Below, piece after piece: positions 34,991 to 46,550 of a DNA stretch of 64,000 bases. The position numbers and the translations under genes are program-made. The stretch's first letter is position 1. The number at the start of each line of letters is the position of its first letter. The stretch is taken from assembly GCA_964036295.1 (NCBI GenBank), contig OZ038473.1:9393501-9457500 (forward strand), in the 5' to 3' direction. The notes beneath the pieces are model-generated. The model was not told the origin of the DNA. It saw nothing but the letters and a program-made list of their open reading frames with translations, and ran no database searches. The stretch comes from Plumapathes pennacea. Lineage: Eukaryota; Cnidaria; Anthozoa; Antipatharia; Myriopathidae.

Positions 34991-37426
34991 CATCGAAACG
35001 CACCCCGAGTATACACACTGGAGGTACGGGCTGAAAACTAGGCCACGACATTCCGACGTTGCCTAGACAACGAGCAAGAACGCTTCGATATAGACACAGT
35101 CGGAGATTCGATAAAACGGGACGCGCATTCAACAAATCGAGCATACGCGCGATGCAAGTCGGAAACATAAACAAGCGGCACCACAATTACAGAGTGATGT
35201 TTATTTCTAACTCACACGATTATGACAAGTTTGACAATGGTCTCTACCGAGTACCGACTGATGAAACAAATAAGCTCTTGACCCAAACTAACCGGATAAC
35301 TGTGGAATATGCACCAGCATTTTGTATCGAGTATACAGTGTTGTTTATAGCAGAGTTTTTCAGGAAAATTGGGCGGTGTTTAGTTAAATGCCTGTTTCGT
35401 TATCAACCACGTTTTGCTCTGGCGACTTCGGCAAAGGAGATAAACACTCACTGTACAAGTTGAGCATCATGTCATTGCGAGCACGTTCGTAGCCGATAAC
35501 CACGTTTCTAAAATCAAGGTAACGCCTTTTCGGGCCTGCATTGCAACCCGATGACTCGTACTGAACCAACAGAATGTGTCGAATAACATCCGACCGAAGG
35601 ATTCGTTTACACTCATTCTTCTTCGGTCGGTAAAGCATGTGCTGAGCATCATGACGTCGTGCGCATGTGCACACAGCTGCGTTCAATTGGCCAGAACACG
35701 TCACGTGAGGAATCCGGGCAGACGTTTGTGGTCGTCTAAAATCGTGTCTCTGCTACGTTTATTGTCGTCGTGCGCGTGTGCATATGGCCGCGTTCACTTC
35801 GCCAGCATACCTCACGTGAGGAATCCGGACAGACGTTTCCGGTCGTCTAAAATAGTGTCTCTGGTGCGCATTGTATGCTGCCTCCTTCGTCGACAGCAAT
35901 TAGTGGTCGGTTGCCAGCAAAGTAATTATGTAATATATAGTAGAGGAAATCCAGTACATTTTAGATTAACTTCTACATAGATGTGACACCAATATTAATA
36001 TGCCACATTTTATAAAATTAACACTGATTAACGCGATTTTTACCTTAGCGTTGAGAAAATTTTCCCTTTTTTATGGCTTCTCCATTGGCTTGTTATTGTA
36101 AAACTCGCGCTATATTTATCTTTATGTATGCTAACATAATCGCTGCAACTTTCGTCATTCATCGAGAATTGCCTTGGAATTCTTTGCAAAAATTCTGAAT
36201 TTCTTGAGGCTTCCGAGCAACGGCGCTACATAGAGAAACGCAGACTTTGGTCTGTCGGTGAAAATATCGTATAAAATGTCAGCCCTATACTCAGATTTGC
36301 AACTCATTATTAAGCATATCCGAGTTATAAGGAAACTGCATTGGGCGCAGATGAACTTTGGTTATAAAATGGCCGAAAGTCATCTATTTTAGATAAAGAT
36401 TCTTTCACGGTGTGCCTGATAGGGTATTAGACTACCAAAATAAGTCTCACGCACTCAGAGCGTTTAAACTCGGAGGCGTTTAGTGCAAAGATGCTTAAGA
36501 TATCCTGAAGACATTTAAGACAAGCATTCCTTTCGAGGAGGCGAATTTTGTTGAACAAAACTGGTAAACTAGAACTGCTTTGAGACTTTCTTAAACGTTG
36601 GCATTGTTTTAAGAAACTCACCTGATTTTTGGAGTTCTCAGAGCGTCTATTCCGCAGTGCTGCCAACTTAACTTGCGTCTTCTAATGATACACACTAGAA
36701 AGGAATGGAAACATGATCAAATTCTGGCCAATATCCCGTAAGAATTGTACACTGTACATCTACCCTCATATCTCAAATACGTATACTAATGTAAATTTGC
36801 GTTCTTTCTATATGAAGCACTGTACAGAAGAAGCCTCAAGAACCAAGATATTTAGCAAACAAAAAACAAAAACAAAAAACAAAACAAAACAAAACAAAAA
36901 TCACCAACAAAATGCTCATTGAATGACAGCAGTTGCAAGCTTGATATTATCGGACAAAAACGGAAAAGCATTTGCTCCTCTAACAGCACAATATGTAAAT
37001 GTCCAGGGCGGGATCTAATCCATTATACAATGTTGCACAAGTAACAGGTTTAACACCTTTATATCGTACAACGGTCAGATTGATTATTAAAACTTGCAGT
37101 GGTTATCCAGCATAAATTATCATTTCCTTCAGTTCTAAGCAATGGTTGTGTTTCGGTGGTTTCGGGTTATGAGAGTCTCTTATATTTTGATCAGTTTAAC
37201 AACTTTCTATTAACACTTTCACTCATAAGTTCAAAACGCAGACCTTTTAAAAGAAATTGTACGAGTAAGATAGTGAGAGCTTGAAGTTCAATCAGCTTTC
37301 AGAACAGGTATCAGAGTCCAAGTTCTCCATACTGTAATGTATTTCACTGGTAAAAGACTGAAGAAGAAAATTAAAGATTAATGTTACTTTTAAATTCCCT
37401 CTCTGGGAGAAGACTGCTAACATGTT
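34991..37426. other. Intergenic, no supported gene
   Basis: Open frames at 35059-35463, 35576-35980 and 36427-36666 have no splice support or recognisable domain. At 35700-35860 a block of about 110 bp (CACGTGAGGAATCCGG.CAGA, then CGTTT..GGTCGTCTAAAAT) is directly repeated. 36.66-36.95 kb holds a fragment of the decayed repeat found at 20-22 kb, ending in an A-rich (AAAAC)n tail at 36860-36900. Confidence 0.4.
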
Positions 37427-38400
37427 TTATTATATGACTGTGACGTAGTTTTACCATATAAGGTCGCAAAAGAGTGCCGGTACGGGAGCGTATTACACAC
37501 TTCAAATCCGTATTACACTGTAGAAAACCGGTTTGACCGGCTTAGACGCGCGCGTATCACAAATGAATCAAAGATTTTTCTGAGTGCAAGGTAAAACGGT
37601 GCAACGAAAGTCTATGACTTTTCAGATACAAGACTCTTCCATCGAAAGAAACTGTTACTGCATAATTTGTCAGGGAAGAGAAAGCACAGTTCAGTTGGTG
37701 GAAAGCGAACAATCGCCATGGACAAACGGCAGTTCTGACTCCGTAAAGTTTTCTGCACGATGCCGTCACTGTAAACACTGCAAAATGATTTTCGCCGTGT
37801 ACGAACACTGTTTTGTGTGGTTCCTTTGCTGGAAGGGGTCTTAAACTTTCTACAACCAGGAAGGAAATCGGTGAGTTGTTAATAATCTTGACATACAACG
37901 TGTCGGCGGTAAAAATCCTAGTTGTGTTATGAAAGTTTCAGATTCTTCAACGTACACATTCGCTGGCTCTGTTCTTGTGTTTATTCCTTAGCTACTCCGA
38001 GAAAATAAAAACCCTGTTTTGAGTACAAAGCTGCTTGCTACTGAAGAACAAAAATGGTTAAAAGTTTAAGCGAAGTGATCGATTTCAACCGCTCGAAGCA
38101 CGTTTGTTCGCTGAATACTTATTCTGTCGAAGCAAGCACTTTCGTCTCCAGCGCATTTATCTCAGCACATTTAATCTGAATTGAACTTCGATCATTTGGT
38201 GGCATAACTTCTTTAATTTTCTCTGTCAAGATTTTTAAATCGATGACCGGATTGGAAGCTGTAAGTGAATCTTTGTGTAAATGAGTGTGCGCACATTTTG
38301 CCTGGGATTGAATGAAAACAGTTTTGCTCGAAGTCTCTGTTTTATGTTTGCTGAAATATATTTTATATAAAGGTAAAACTACGTCACAGTCATATAATAA
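37427..38400. mobile_element. 974-bp element with exact 29-bp terminal inverted repeats
   Basis: The left end (37427-37455, starting TTATTATATGACTGTGACGT) and right end (38372-38400) are perfect reverse complements. The interior has scattered short frames only (for example 37557-37898 minus, 37584-37844 plus) and no recognisable transposase. It is probably a non-autonomous DNA transposon. I could not identify the target duplication. Confidence 0.75.
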
Positions 38401-38407
38401 ATCCCTC

Positions 38408-38542
38408 ATTCGATGGTTTAGCGCGTAATACGGGCCGGCATTTTACTCGTTACTCGCATTTTTCCTCGCCCCGCGGCGGGGCTCGGAAAAATACGTGCAA
38501 CTCGTAAAATACCGGCCCGTATTACGCGCTAAACCATCGAAT
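38408..38542. repeat. Near-perfect 135-bp palindrome
   Basis: Arms of about 60 bp start ATTCGATGGTTTAGCGCGTA on both strands and meet at a GC-rich centre (CCCCGCGGCGGGG). It lies 7 bp after the end of the 974-bp TIR element. It is probably a compact foldback MITE. Confidence 0.8.
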
Positions 38543-38820
38543 AAGATGTATATACTCCTTGAGTTATTTGTTCTTTCATTACTGAGAGTGATCAATTTTC
38601 TAGTATATTTTTTCCCGCAGCATGAAGAACGGGGTAATTTCAAGCAATTCAGCCCTGAAATCTCAGTCCATCATTCATATATCCCCTTCTTAATAATGCC
38701 TTGGTAATACGCTAAAATGTTAAAACTTGCCTTTTCACCACTTTAGCTGCACAAATGACAGCATCACGCCAGGAAAAAAGCGTCCAAGTCGACCAGAATC
38801 CGAGTATGGCCGGGCCTGTG

Positions 38821-38828
38821 TGACGTCA
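38821..38828. promoter_or_regulatory. CRE palindrome TGACGTCA upstream of TPR-CHAT locus 2
   Basis: The same octamer in the same context (CTGTG/TGACGTCA/GAACATCGACCA) as at 25319-25326 of locus 1. Retention in both paralogues supports function over chance. Confidence 0.45.
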
Positions 38829-39062
38829 GAACATCGACCAGTACATTCAACACTTTTAGGTGTCCATGCTGCTGATAGCTGTGACTCTTGCGCCTTAACT
38901 TCCTGAAATATTAACATTAACATAAGTACAAAGCGTAATTCCCTAAAACTGACATCACACTGATTATTCTGGGTTTCGGGATACCAAATAAAATTCCTGC
39001 GAAACAGCCGTTCCTGTCTCAGGGAATAAAATAGAACACATTCTGTGTCCAGTCTCCCCTAT

Positions 39063-39924
39063 CAATCTCGTACCCAGACCGTCTGATGTCTTACGCGCAC
39101 GCCCGACGAAATCAAAGGCTCTGGCAGAATCCGATTTTTAGATGATCTTGATTGGATATTTCGAATACAACGCAAAACAACCGGAACAACACCAACGACG
39201 GCGGAACTTTCACAGCGGCGATGAAGTATGCGGGGACCCAGTTGATTGCACCTGCATAAGGCAGCGAAGATAAAAAGACGAATCAGTTCTCTAGATTGCA
39301 ACTTGACCCAATGGTGGCTTTGCAACCAATGCTGCTCCCTGCTGTCGTTGTTAAACGCGGCCTTCGCGATCAAGCACTTCAAATTTTGAAGCAACCTCCC
39401 GTCGGTACACTATGTCTTTAGGCAACTTTGAAGCATATATCTGTCCCTACAGAACCAGCTGAAAGCGACGAAGTGAAGTCAGACATTTGTACTCGTACCA
39501 TACTCTTTATTTATTACAGCGGTAGCTTGTTTACTGTGCAGCTGCTTTGTATTTGCGCGATACCTGTACGGATTATGTGTACGGTATTCTTCATATGTAC
39601 GTCGTGAGCATGGCAACTTGACCAGGCCAACAGAGTTACTGTATTTGCAGTATCGATAAAATCAGTCAATTAATCGATGGACTTGTCGTATAAAAGATCC
39701 GTTGGTGCAACGGAAACATCCTTTTACGGTAACGATATAGTGGATTCATTTTCCGGCAAACCCCATACAAAACAATAAAAGCTACCAAAAACCGGAAAAA
39801 TAAATCTGGCTTGCCATGTTACCCGCAGGTATTTTACCCATACAAAGGCTCTGGCATTTTACCCAGAGCCTTTGATTTCGTCGGGCATACGCGTATAACA
39901 TCGGACGGTCTGGGTACGAGATTG
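39063..39924. mobile_element. 862-bp TIR element inserted in the TPR-CHAT 2 upstream region
   Basis: Ends are inverted: CAATCTCGTACCCAGACCGT at the left and its complement at the right, with similarity extending about 75 bp inwards through GCCCGACGAAATCAAAGGCT. It is flanked by imperfect 10-bp direct repeats (TCTCCCCTAT, TCTCCTCCAT). The homologous stretch of locus 1 (about 25525-25545) runs straight through without it. A minus-strand frame at 39062-39394 shows no recognised domain. Confidence 0.75.
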
Positions 39925-39941
39925 TCTCCTCCATGAAATTG

Positions 39942-40023
39942 ACGGTCACGTGCCGATTTTCCCGACATGCACAGTCGCTTATGACACACACGTCGTTGAA
40001 TCGCTCTCTCCCTCTCAGCTAAG
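39942..40023 (+). other. Candidate non-coding first exon of TPR-CHAT 2
   Basis: Homologous to 25549-25639 and 27436-27524, ending AGCTAAG directly before GTAAGT. Splicing to the acceptor at 41259 would give a 5' UTR intron of about 1.24 kb. Confidence 0.45.
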
Positions 40024-40449
40024 GTAAGTGTACTTGATATAAAAACGTTATCACTTTTCCAAGAGAAAACTGACCTCTACTGTAACCTTTAAAGGAGAGG
40101 CTGCTACAATCGTTGCGCTTAATTAAATACATAGCGAAGGTTTTGAGTCTTATTGCTATGCCGCGAAGGGTACAAGGCGCCGGAAACTTATGAAAGATGC
40201 AGTAAGACGCGTATTCCTTATGCATCAAATTACAAGATAAATCCTAGTGGTACTGCTGTGAACCATTTAAAGACATTTTTAAACGATTTATGCATAAAAA
40301 TTGCCCAATGTTTATGCGTTGCAGTCGTGGTACATAAATCTCGCTAAACACCATTTTGGTCTATGTCCTTGTGAATAAGTTAAACGTCTCCTTGACAGTT
40401 CAGTCTGATTAATTCAGTTATCTAGTGGTATAGTAAAGTAATCTTTGTT

Positions 40450-40790
40450 TCTTACGTTATTTAATCAGTTCAGATGTTGAGTGCAGACAGCGAATGTGAA
40501 AGCGGAAGTAGTAATTTATGCAAACCCAAGCAATTTCTAAATAATTTAATAGTTTAACAATCGGCCACATGCATGACACTTGACAACACAAAATATTAAA
40601 CTTAAGAATGAAAATCACCTAAGCTCTACAGTCATGGTACTTTGTAACTCGCTGAAAACTAGTCGAAATCTAGTAGAATAGTAAATTTATCTTTATCCCT
40701 TGCATTTTTAGAATAATTTCAGATGTTTGATATTGAGTGTAGACAGTGAATGTGAAAGCGGAAATAGTAATTTACGTGCAAGGCACTTTG
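40450..40790 (+). repeat. Two diverged copies of the 5'-region B repeat
   Basis: CAGATGTTGAGTGCAGACAG at 40471 and TTTCAGATGTTTGATATTGA at 40718, each followed by CAG.GAATGTGAAAGCGGAA, correspond to the B segment at 26.09, 26.75 and 27.98 kb. The ancestral locus therefore already had more than one B. Confidence 0.55.
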
Positions 40791-41326
40791 TGAATAAGAA
40801 GAACTTGCCGTCTTTTTTCGCAGGTGACAAATATTTAAATGTCAGATAGTTTGTTTTGATAATTTCCTAACAAGCTGAAAGAGCCGCTGGGCAAATGTAA
40901 TCCATTTTATACATTATCTTGTCGTTCAAGTGTTTAAAGAAGTTAACGAACAGCCCTAATTTCTAAAGAATATTGCACAATCAAACAATAAGTCCCTGAC
41001 TATTTGTGGAGAAAAGCTGTATCCCTGGGACCCGAAGCACCCTTCCTCCCTAGTCACGCAACACGCGCCAACCAATAACACATTTTTTTACAATAACAGT
41101 AAACCGCAGTCTCTGCTCCCAAGACAAATTTAGGTTTCTCATGTGAACGGTTCGACAGCTTTCATTACATAAAAAAAATATACATGAATAGTGGAGTGAG
41201 AAACGGAATCGATCCTAAGAAACGGTTTATGTGAGTATGTCGTTCTATTTTTATTTCAGACAATGATGCCGAATTAGCAAACACTACATAAACCATACCA
41301 TTAACTTCTAGTCAAGATTTGCACAA

Positions 41327-44300
41327 ATGGCAGATGAGCACCAACTAACAAAAAAAAGAGAGTTTTTAACCAGACTACTGAGGATTGCTCAAAAAAATGG
41401 AAGCGAAGTGCTGGAAGGAAATGTCCATGAAGCCCTTGGTCTCTCTTATCAAGTCGCTAACAAGAACGAAAAGGCCACTGAGCATTTTAAAAAGCACCTG
41501 AACATTTCTAAGAAAATTAAAGATAAGAAAGGCGAACGAAATGCTTATGACCAACTTGGTTACTGTTATACTTCACAAAATCAGTACAAGGCAATAGAAA
41601 TTCAAATGTATCTGAACATCGCGAAACAAACTGGAGACAAAGCTGCTGAAAGAAGTTCCATAGTAAACCTTGGAAATTACTATCTTGTTCTCGGTCAGTA
41701 CGACAAGGCAATAGAACAGTTTGAAATGCATCTCAACATCGCGAAACAAATTGGAGACAAGGCTGGTGAAGGAACTGCCATAAGAAACCTTGGAACTTGC
41801 TATCATTGTCTCGGTCAGTACGACAAGGCAATAGAACATCATGAAATGCATATGAACATCGCGAAACAAATTGGAGACAAAGCTGGTGAAGGAAGTGCCA
41901 TAGGAAACCTTGGCAGTTGCTATCGTTGTCTCGGTCAGTACGACAAGGCAATAGAACATCATGAAAAGCATCTGAACATTGCGAAACAAATTGGAGACAA
42001 GACTGGTGAAGGATATGCCATAGGAAACCTTGGAACTTGCTATAATTGTCTCGGTCAGTACGGCAAGGCAATAGAACATTTTGAAATTACTCTAAAAATC
42101 GCGAAACAAAGTGGAGACAAATATAGTGAAGGAAGTGCCATAGGTAACATTGGAACTTGCTATCTTTCTCTCGGTCAGAACGACAAAGCAATGGAACATT
42201 TTAAAATGCATCTGAACATCGCGAAACAAATTGGAGACAAGGCTAGTGAAGGAAGTGCCATAGGAAACCTTGGAACTTGCTATCTTTCTCTCGGTCTGTA
42301 CGACAAAGCAATGAAACATTATGAAATGCATCTGAACATCGCAAAACAAATTGGAGACAAGGCTGGTGAAGGAAGTACCACAGGAAACCTTGGAGAATGC
42401 TACAAGTGTCTCGGCCAGTACGACAAAGCAATAGAACATTATGAAATGCATTTGAGCATCGCGAAACAAATTGGAGACAGAGCTGGTGAAGGAGGTGCCA
42501 TAGGAAACCTTGGAATTTGCTATCGTCATCTCAGTCAGTACGACAAGGCAATGGAACATTTTGAAATGCATTTAAACATCGCCAACCAAATTGGAGACAA
42601 GGCTGGTGAAGGACGTGCCATGGGAAACCTTGGAACTTGCTATTGTTGTCTCGGTCTGTACGACAAAGCAATGAAACATCATGAAATGCATCTGAACATC
42701 GCAAAACAAATTGGAGACAAGGCTGGTGAAGGAACTGCCATAGGAAACCTTGGACTTTGCTATCGTTGTCTCGGTCAGTACGACAAGGCAATGGAGCATT
42801 TTGAAATGCATCTCAACATCGTGAAACAAATTGGAGACAAGGCTGATGAAGGAAAAATCATAGGAAACCTTGGAAACTGTTATAATTTTCTCGGTCAGTA
42901 TGACAAGGCAGTAGAACAATTTAAAATGCGTCTGAACATCGCGAAACAAATTGGAGACAAGGCTGGTGAAGGAAGTGCCACAGGTAACATTGGAACTTGC
43001 TATAATTATCTCGGTCAGTACGACAAGGCAATAGAACATTATAAAATGCATCTGAACATCGTGAAACAAATTGGAGACAAGGCTGGTGAAGGAAGGGTCA
43101 GAGGAAACCTTGGAACTTGCTATAACTATCTCGGTCATTACGAGAAGGCAATAGAACATTTTGAAATGCATCTGAACATCGCAAAACAAATTCGAGACAT
43201 TGAATCTGAGGCCATCTCAAACCAAAACCTCGGAAGTTGCTATTACATGCTAGGACAATACGACAAAGCAGAAGAATTCTACAGGGAAAGTTTAGAGTCC
43301 TTCGAGAAGTTGTTTAAGAACGGTCCACAGCAGGATCAGTATAAAGTGTCTATTAGAGACACTTTTATTACTACTTATAGATTGTTCGTAACAACTTTGC
43401 TTTGCAAAGAAAAGAAACAAGAAGCTCTTGTGGTTGCTGAGAAAGGACGCTCAAAAGCTTTGACTGAGCTTTTAGTTAACGCTCTTCATCCTGAACGACC
43501 AAGTAACGCTCCTGACGCGAAAGATTTGCAACTTGATGAAATCCGTGAAGTGGTCAAGGCTCTGGAAAAGACAGTCATCTATTTTGCGCTACTCAAACAT
43601 GACATTTGTACGTGGGTCATACAACGTGACGGAAATAGCATTGAAGTTTTGCCACAAGACCTCAACTGCCAGTTTGATGTTTCCATTTCTCGTCTGAGAG
43701 ATTTACTCTCGCTCATCGAAAAAGCAACCAAGTTACTAAATTCAAGTGGCGTCGTCAAGTGTGAAGATCGTTCTCTGTCGTTTCTGTACTCTGACGAGTC
43801 AAAACAAACGACAAGCAAACGAGAAGCCAAATTGCCGTCTGCCATTAACCCTGCAGAGATTCCAGTTGCACAACAGAGTTCGCGGTGTGATCGAACTCCA
43901 GGTTCGTCAAGTATGGATTGCAAACAAGCAGCCAAGACACGTTCCCCGGAAAGCAAGAATCGTGAAGACAAGGAAGAATCAGAGTTGAACAGTGTGTTGA
44001 AAGATCTGTTCCAGACCCTTTTAAGTCCAGCGCGACAGTTTGTGGAAGGGTCACAAGTTGTTGTCGTGCCTGATGGTCCACTTGCATTGGTTCCATTTGT
44101 TGCTCTTATAGATGGAGACGGTCACCACGTGGCAGAGACCTTGCAAGTCAGACTTGTTCCTTCACTGGCAACAGCAAAGATGGTCATGGAGCGCCCAGAA
44201 GAACCAGATATTCAATCGAGTCCCTTGATCGTGGGAGATCCAGACGTGGATAGGGTTCAAAAGGGTAAAGAGACGAAGTATCCAATAAGACTTCCGTTTG

Positions 44301-45350
44301 CCAAGAAAGAAGCTGAAAGGGTTGGAAAGATTCTTGGTGTGGAGCCTTTCACGGCAGAAAGAGCGACCAAAGAATGCTTTCTTCAACACGTTGAACACGC
44401 CAATTTGATCCACATCGCGTCTCATGCAGATATGGACAGAGGGGAAATCTTGCTCGCCCCAAGCCCTGGAAACGCCAGCAGAAAGTTCGAAGATGTAATG
44501 CTGACGATCACCGACCTGGAGCACAAGCGCTTGAGGGCAAAGCTGGTTGTCCTGAGTTGTTGTCACAGCGGTCGCGGCGAAGTCAGAGCAGAAGGAGTTA
44601 TCGGCATCGGCCGAGCTTTCCTCGGAGCTGGAGCTGGAGCAGTTCTTGTGACACTTTGGGCGGTTGACGATGAAGCCACCATGTACTTCATGACAAAGTT
44701 CTACCAGCACCTAACCCATAAAAAAAGGGCAAACGCAGCACTCAACGAAGCCATAAAAGCCATGACAGGAATGGAGAGGTTCCGCCATCCCCGTCATTGG
44801 GCTCCGTTTGTCCTCATTGGAGAAGATGTGGCTCTTTTTGGTAAGTGACAGAGCTGGGGATTCCATATACGTCAGTTATTGTAAGAAACTCTTTGCACTC
44901 TATACAGAATTGCGACATTGATAAAGTGTTTATAAGGAGTATCGATTATCCTTCCAAGTTTCCTAGTTGCCATCAGAGTATATAAGCAGAACACTGGCGT
45001 GTTGTAGTATTTTACTCAGAGTTGAATTCATAAGTGAATAAGTTAGATAGTTTGTGATATGAGGAGGAAAAGTGTAGAGAGCCTTCTATTGGCAGTATGG
45101 TGAAATAAGTTGTGGACTTACAAAAAATTAACATGTTGTTACAAGAAAAAAGTTAAATAGGTAGCAAACTGACGTCAAAGATTGAAATGAGTAATGACTC
45201 GTGTAGTACCGGAAAGGGAATTTGTGAATAAGTAAAGTTCACAAGATCGATAATATCATCCCTTCCCCAGGAAGTCGTGTACTTACTAAAGCCATAGCTG
45301 CAAACTGATTTTTTCATATTTGTCCTTTTGTAGACGAAGGCGGAGAATAA
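41327..45350 (+). CDS. TPR-CHAT protein 2 (paralogue of the gene at 29689)
   Basis: Coding exons 41327-44840 and 45334-45350 give 1,176 residues. It starts MADEHQLTKKREFLTRLLRI, closely matching gene 1. About 16 TPR units (residues ~44-655) are mostly 40 residues long; unit 2 has lost one residue (QYKAIEIQ where gene 1 keeps YDKA). After the linker (PESKNREDKEESELNSVLKD), the CHAT domain carries His1033 (HIASHADM) and Cys1079 (LSCCHSGRG), so the caspase-like pair is intact. The spliced tail is ALFDEGGE, matching ALFDAGGI of gene 1; without splicing the frame ends ALFGK at 44848. Relative to gene 1 it lacks about three TPR units but keeps 13 more residues in the region just before the linker. 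Function is inferred from the family; the ligand and the substrate are unknown. Confidence 0.88.
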
Positions 45351-45630
45351 TCACATTGCAGGTTCATCAAGACTTGAGGTAAATAAGTAAAGTCTTTAGT
45401 TGAAGATATACGTTGAGGAATGTTTAAGAAAGTATATAAGAATAAAATAATCGACCCGTTTTGTAGAATCTCGGCACGAGCTTGGTAATACTAGAATCGA
45501 TCTTTCATGTATTCCCTGTTAACACTAAGAACAGGTATCAAAGTTGCACGGAAGAAAAAGGGAAAGAAATGGGGAAAAAATTCCAATAAGTCAAACCGAA
45601 CTTTGAGCTTTACTAAAAGAGTGTTGGCGT
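45351..45630 (+). other. 3' flank of TPR-CHAT 2, homologous to 33973-34255
   Basis: GGTTCATCA.GA.T.GAGGTAAAT, GGCACG.GCTTGGTAATACTA, TCTTTCATGTA and CTTTGAGCTTTACT occur in the same order after both genes. AATAAA at about 45444 is changed in copy 1 (AATAGAATAA). This marks the right edge of the duplicated unit. Confidence 0.6.
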
Positions 45631-46516
45631 GAGTATCGTCATCAAAATCTCCCGTTTTTTTAAACATGCGGCAGTTCCCCATACCCAGTAAACTGACAGC
45701 TCAACTTCTTTCTAAATTCATTTTAGATGTCCAGAAGAACAGTGGTGCCAATATTTACACTTTCTGCCAGTGGCAGCCATACTGGATTTTTTATGAGGGG
45801 TCCTGGAAAAAGCATTACACACAGTCAATTTGGTGCCAAGATATCACACAGGAGCTGCTTAATACCTCCTAATATTTCATGAGTTATAAGGGAACATCGT
45901 GGGGCGAAAGACGTTTGCCATTCTCTCGCCTGCAATTCAACCAATTTAAATGCAGATTTTTTCCTTCTGAAGAGATCGAGGTCTGAGCAGTTTCTAACGC
46001 GACAAAATATCAAATTTGTATAAAGATGTCATTTTTCTTTTGCAAAGCTGCTAAATTTACTCCCGTTTAGAAGCTCTTTCAAATTACTATTCGCTTGTTG
46101 TTGCTTTGTACAGGAAAGTCTTTTCGGCAGTGTTTCGGTTAGAGGAGCAACTACTTTCAAGCTGGTCACTGCATCACAAGAAACTGAGACAAAAGATTTG
46201 TCTGGTGTTATGGCTTGGTCGTGTTAGTTTTGTTCATTTGCTTATGTGTCTCGATCAATGTATTAAACTTGTGACTTATAAAGTAGTAGCTGTAATGCAT
46301 TTTAAATTCAGAATAGCCTAGATTTTTTGTGTCAACTGGAATCTCTTCCCAGATATTTGATAGAGTACCCTGGTCCCAGAGGTTTTCTAATCCTCAGAAC
46401 GAGCACTGAGCCGTGGAGCGACGAAAAAAAAACTCTGGGGCTAGAGTATTGATAAAGTAAATCTGAATCTGTGCATACCATAGACATTAAAAAAATATAT
46501 TACACACCAATTCTGT

Positions 46517-46550
46517 GTAATATCTTTTTTTTTTTTTTTTTTTTTTTTTG
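46517..46550. repeat. Poly-T tract beside a small palindrome
   Basis: A run of more than 20 T follows ATATTACACACCAATTCTGT and GTAATATC, a short inverted repeat that resembles the ends of the TTACACG elements seen elsewhere in the window. Confidence 0.5.

Noticed and set aside
39062-39394. 110-aa minus-strand frame inside the TIR element as a transposase
   Set aside because: No DDE/DDD-like pattern or zinc-binding motif was seen, and it overlaps the terminal repeat.
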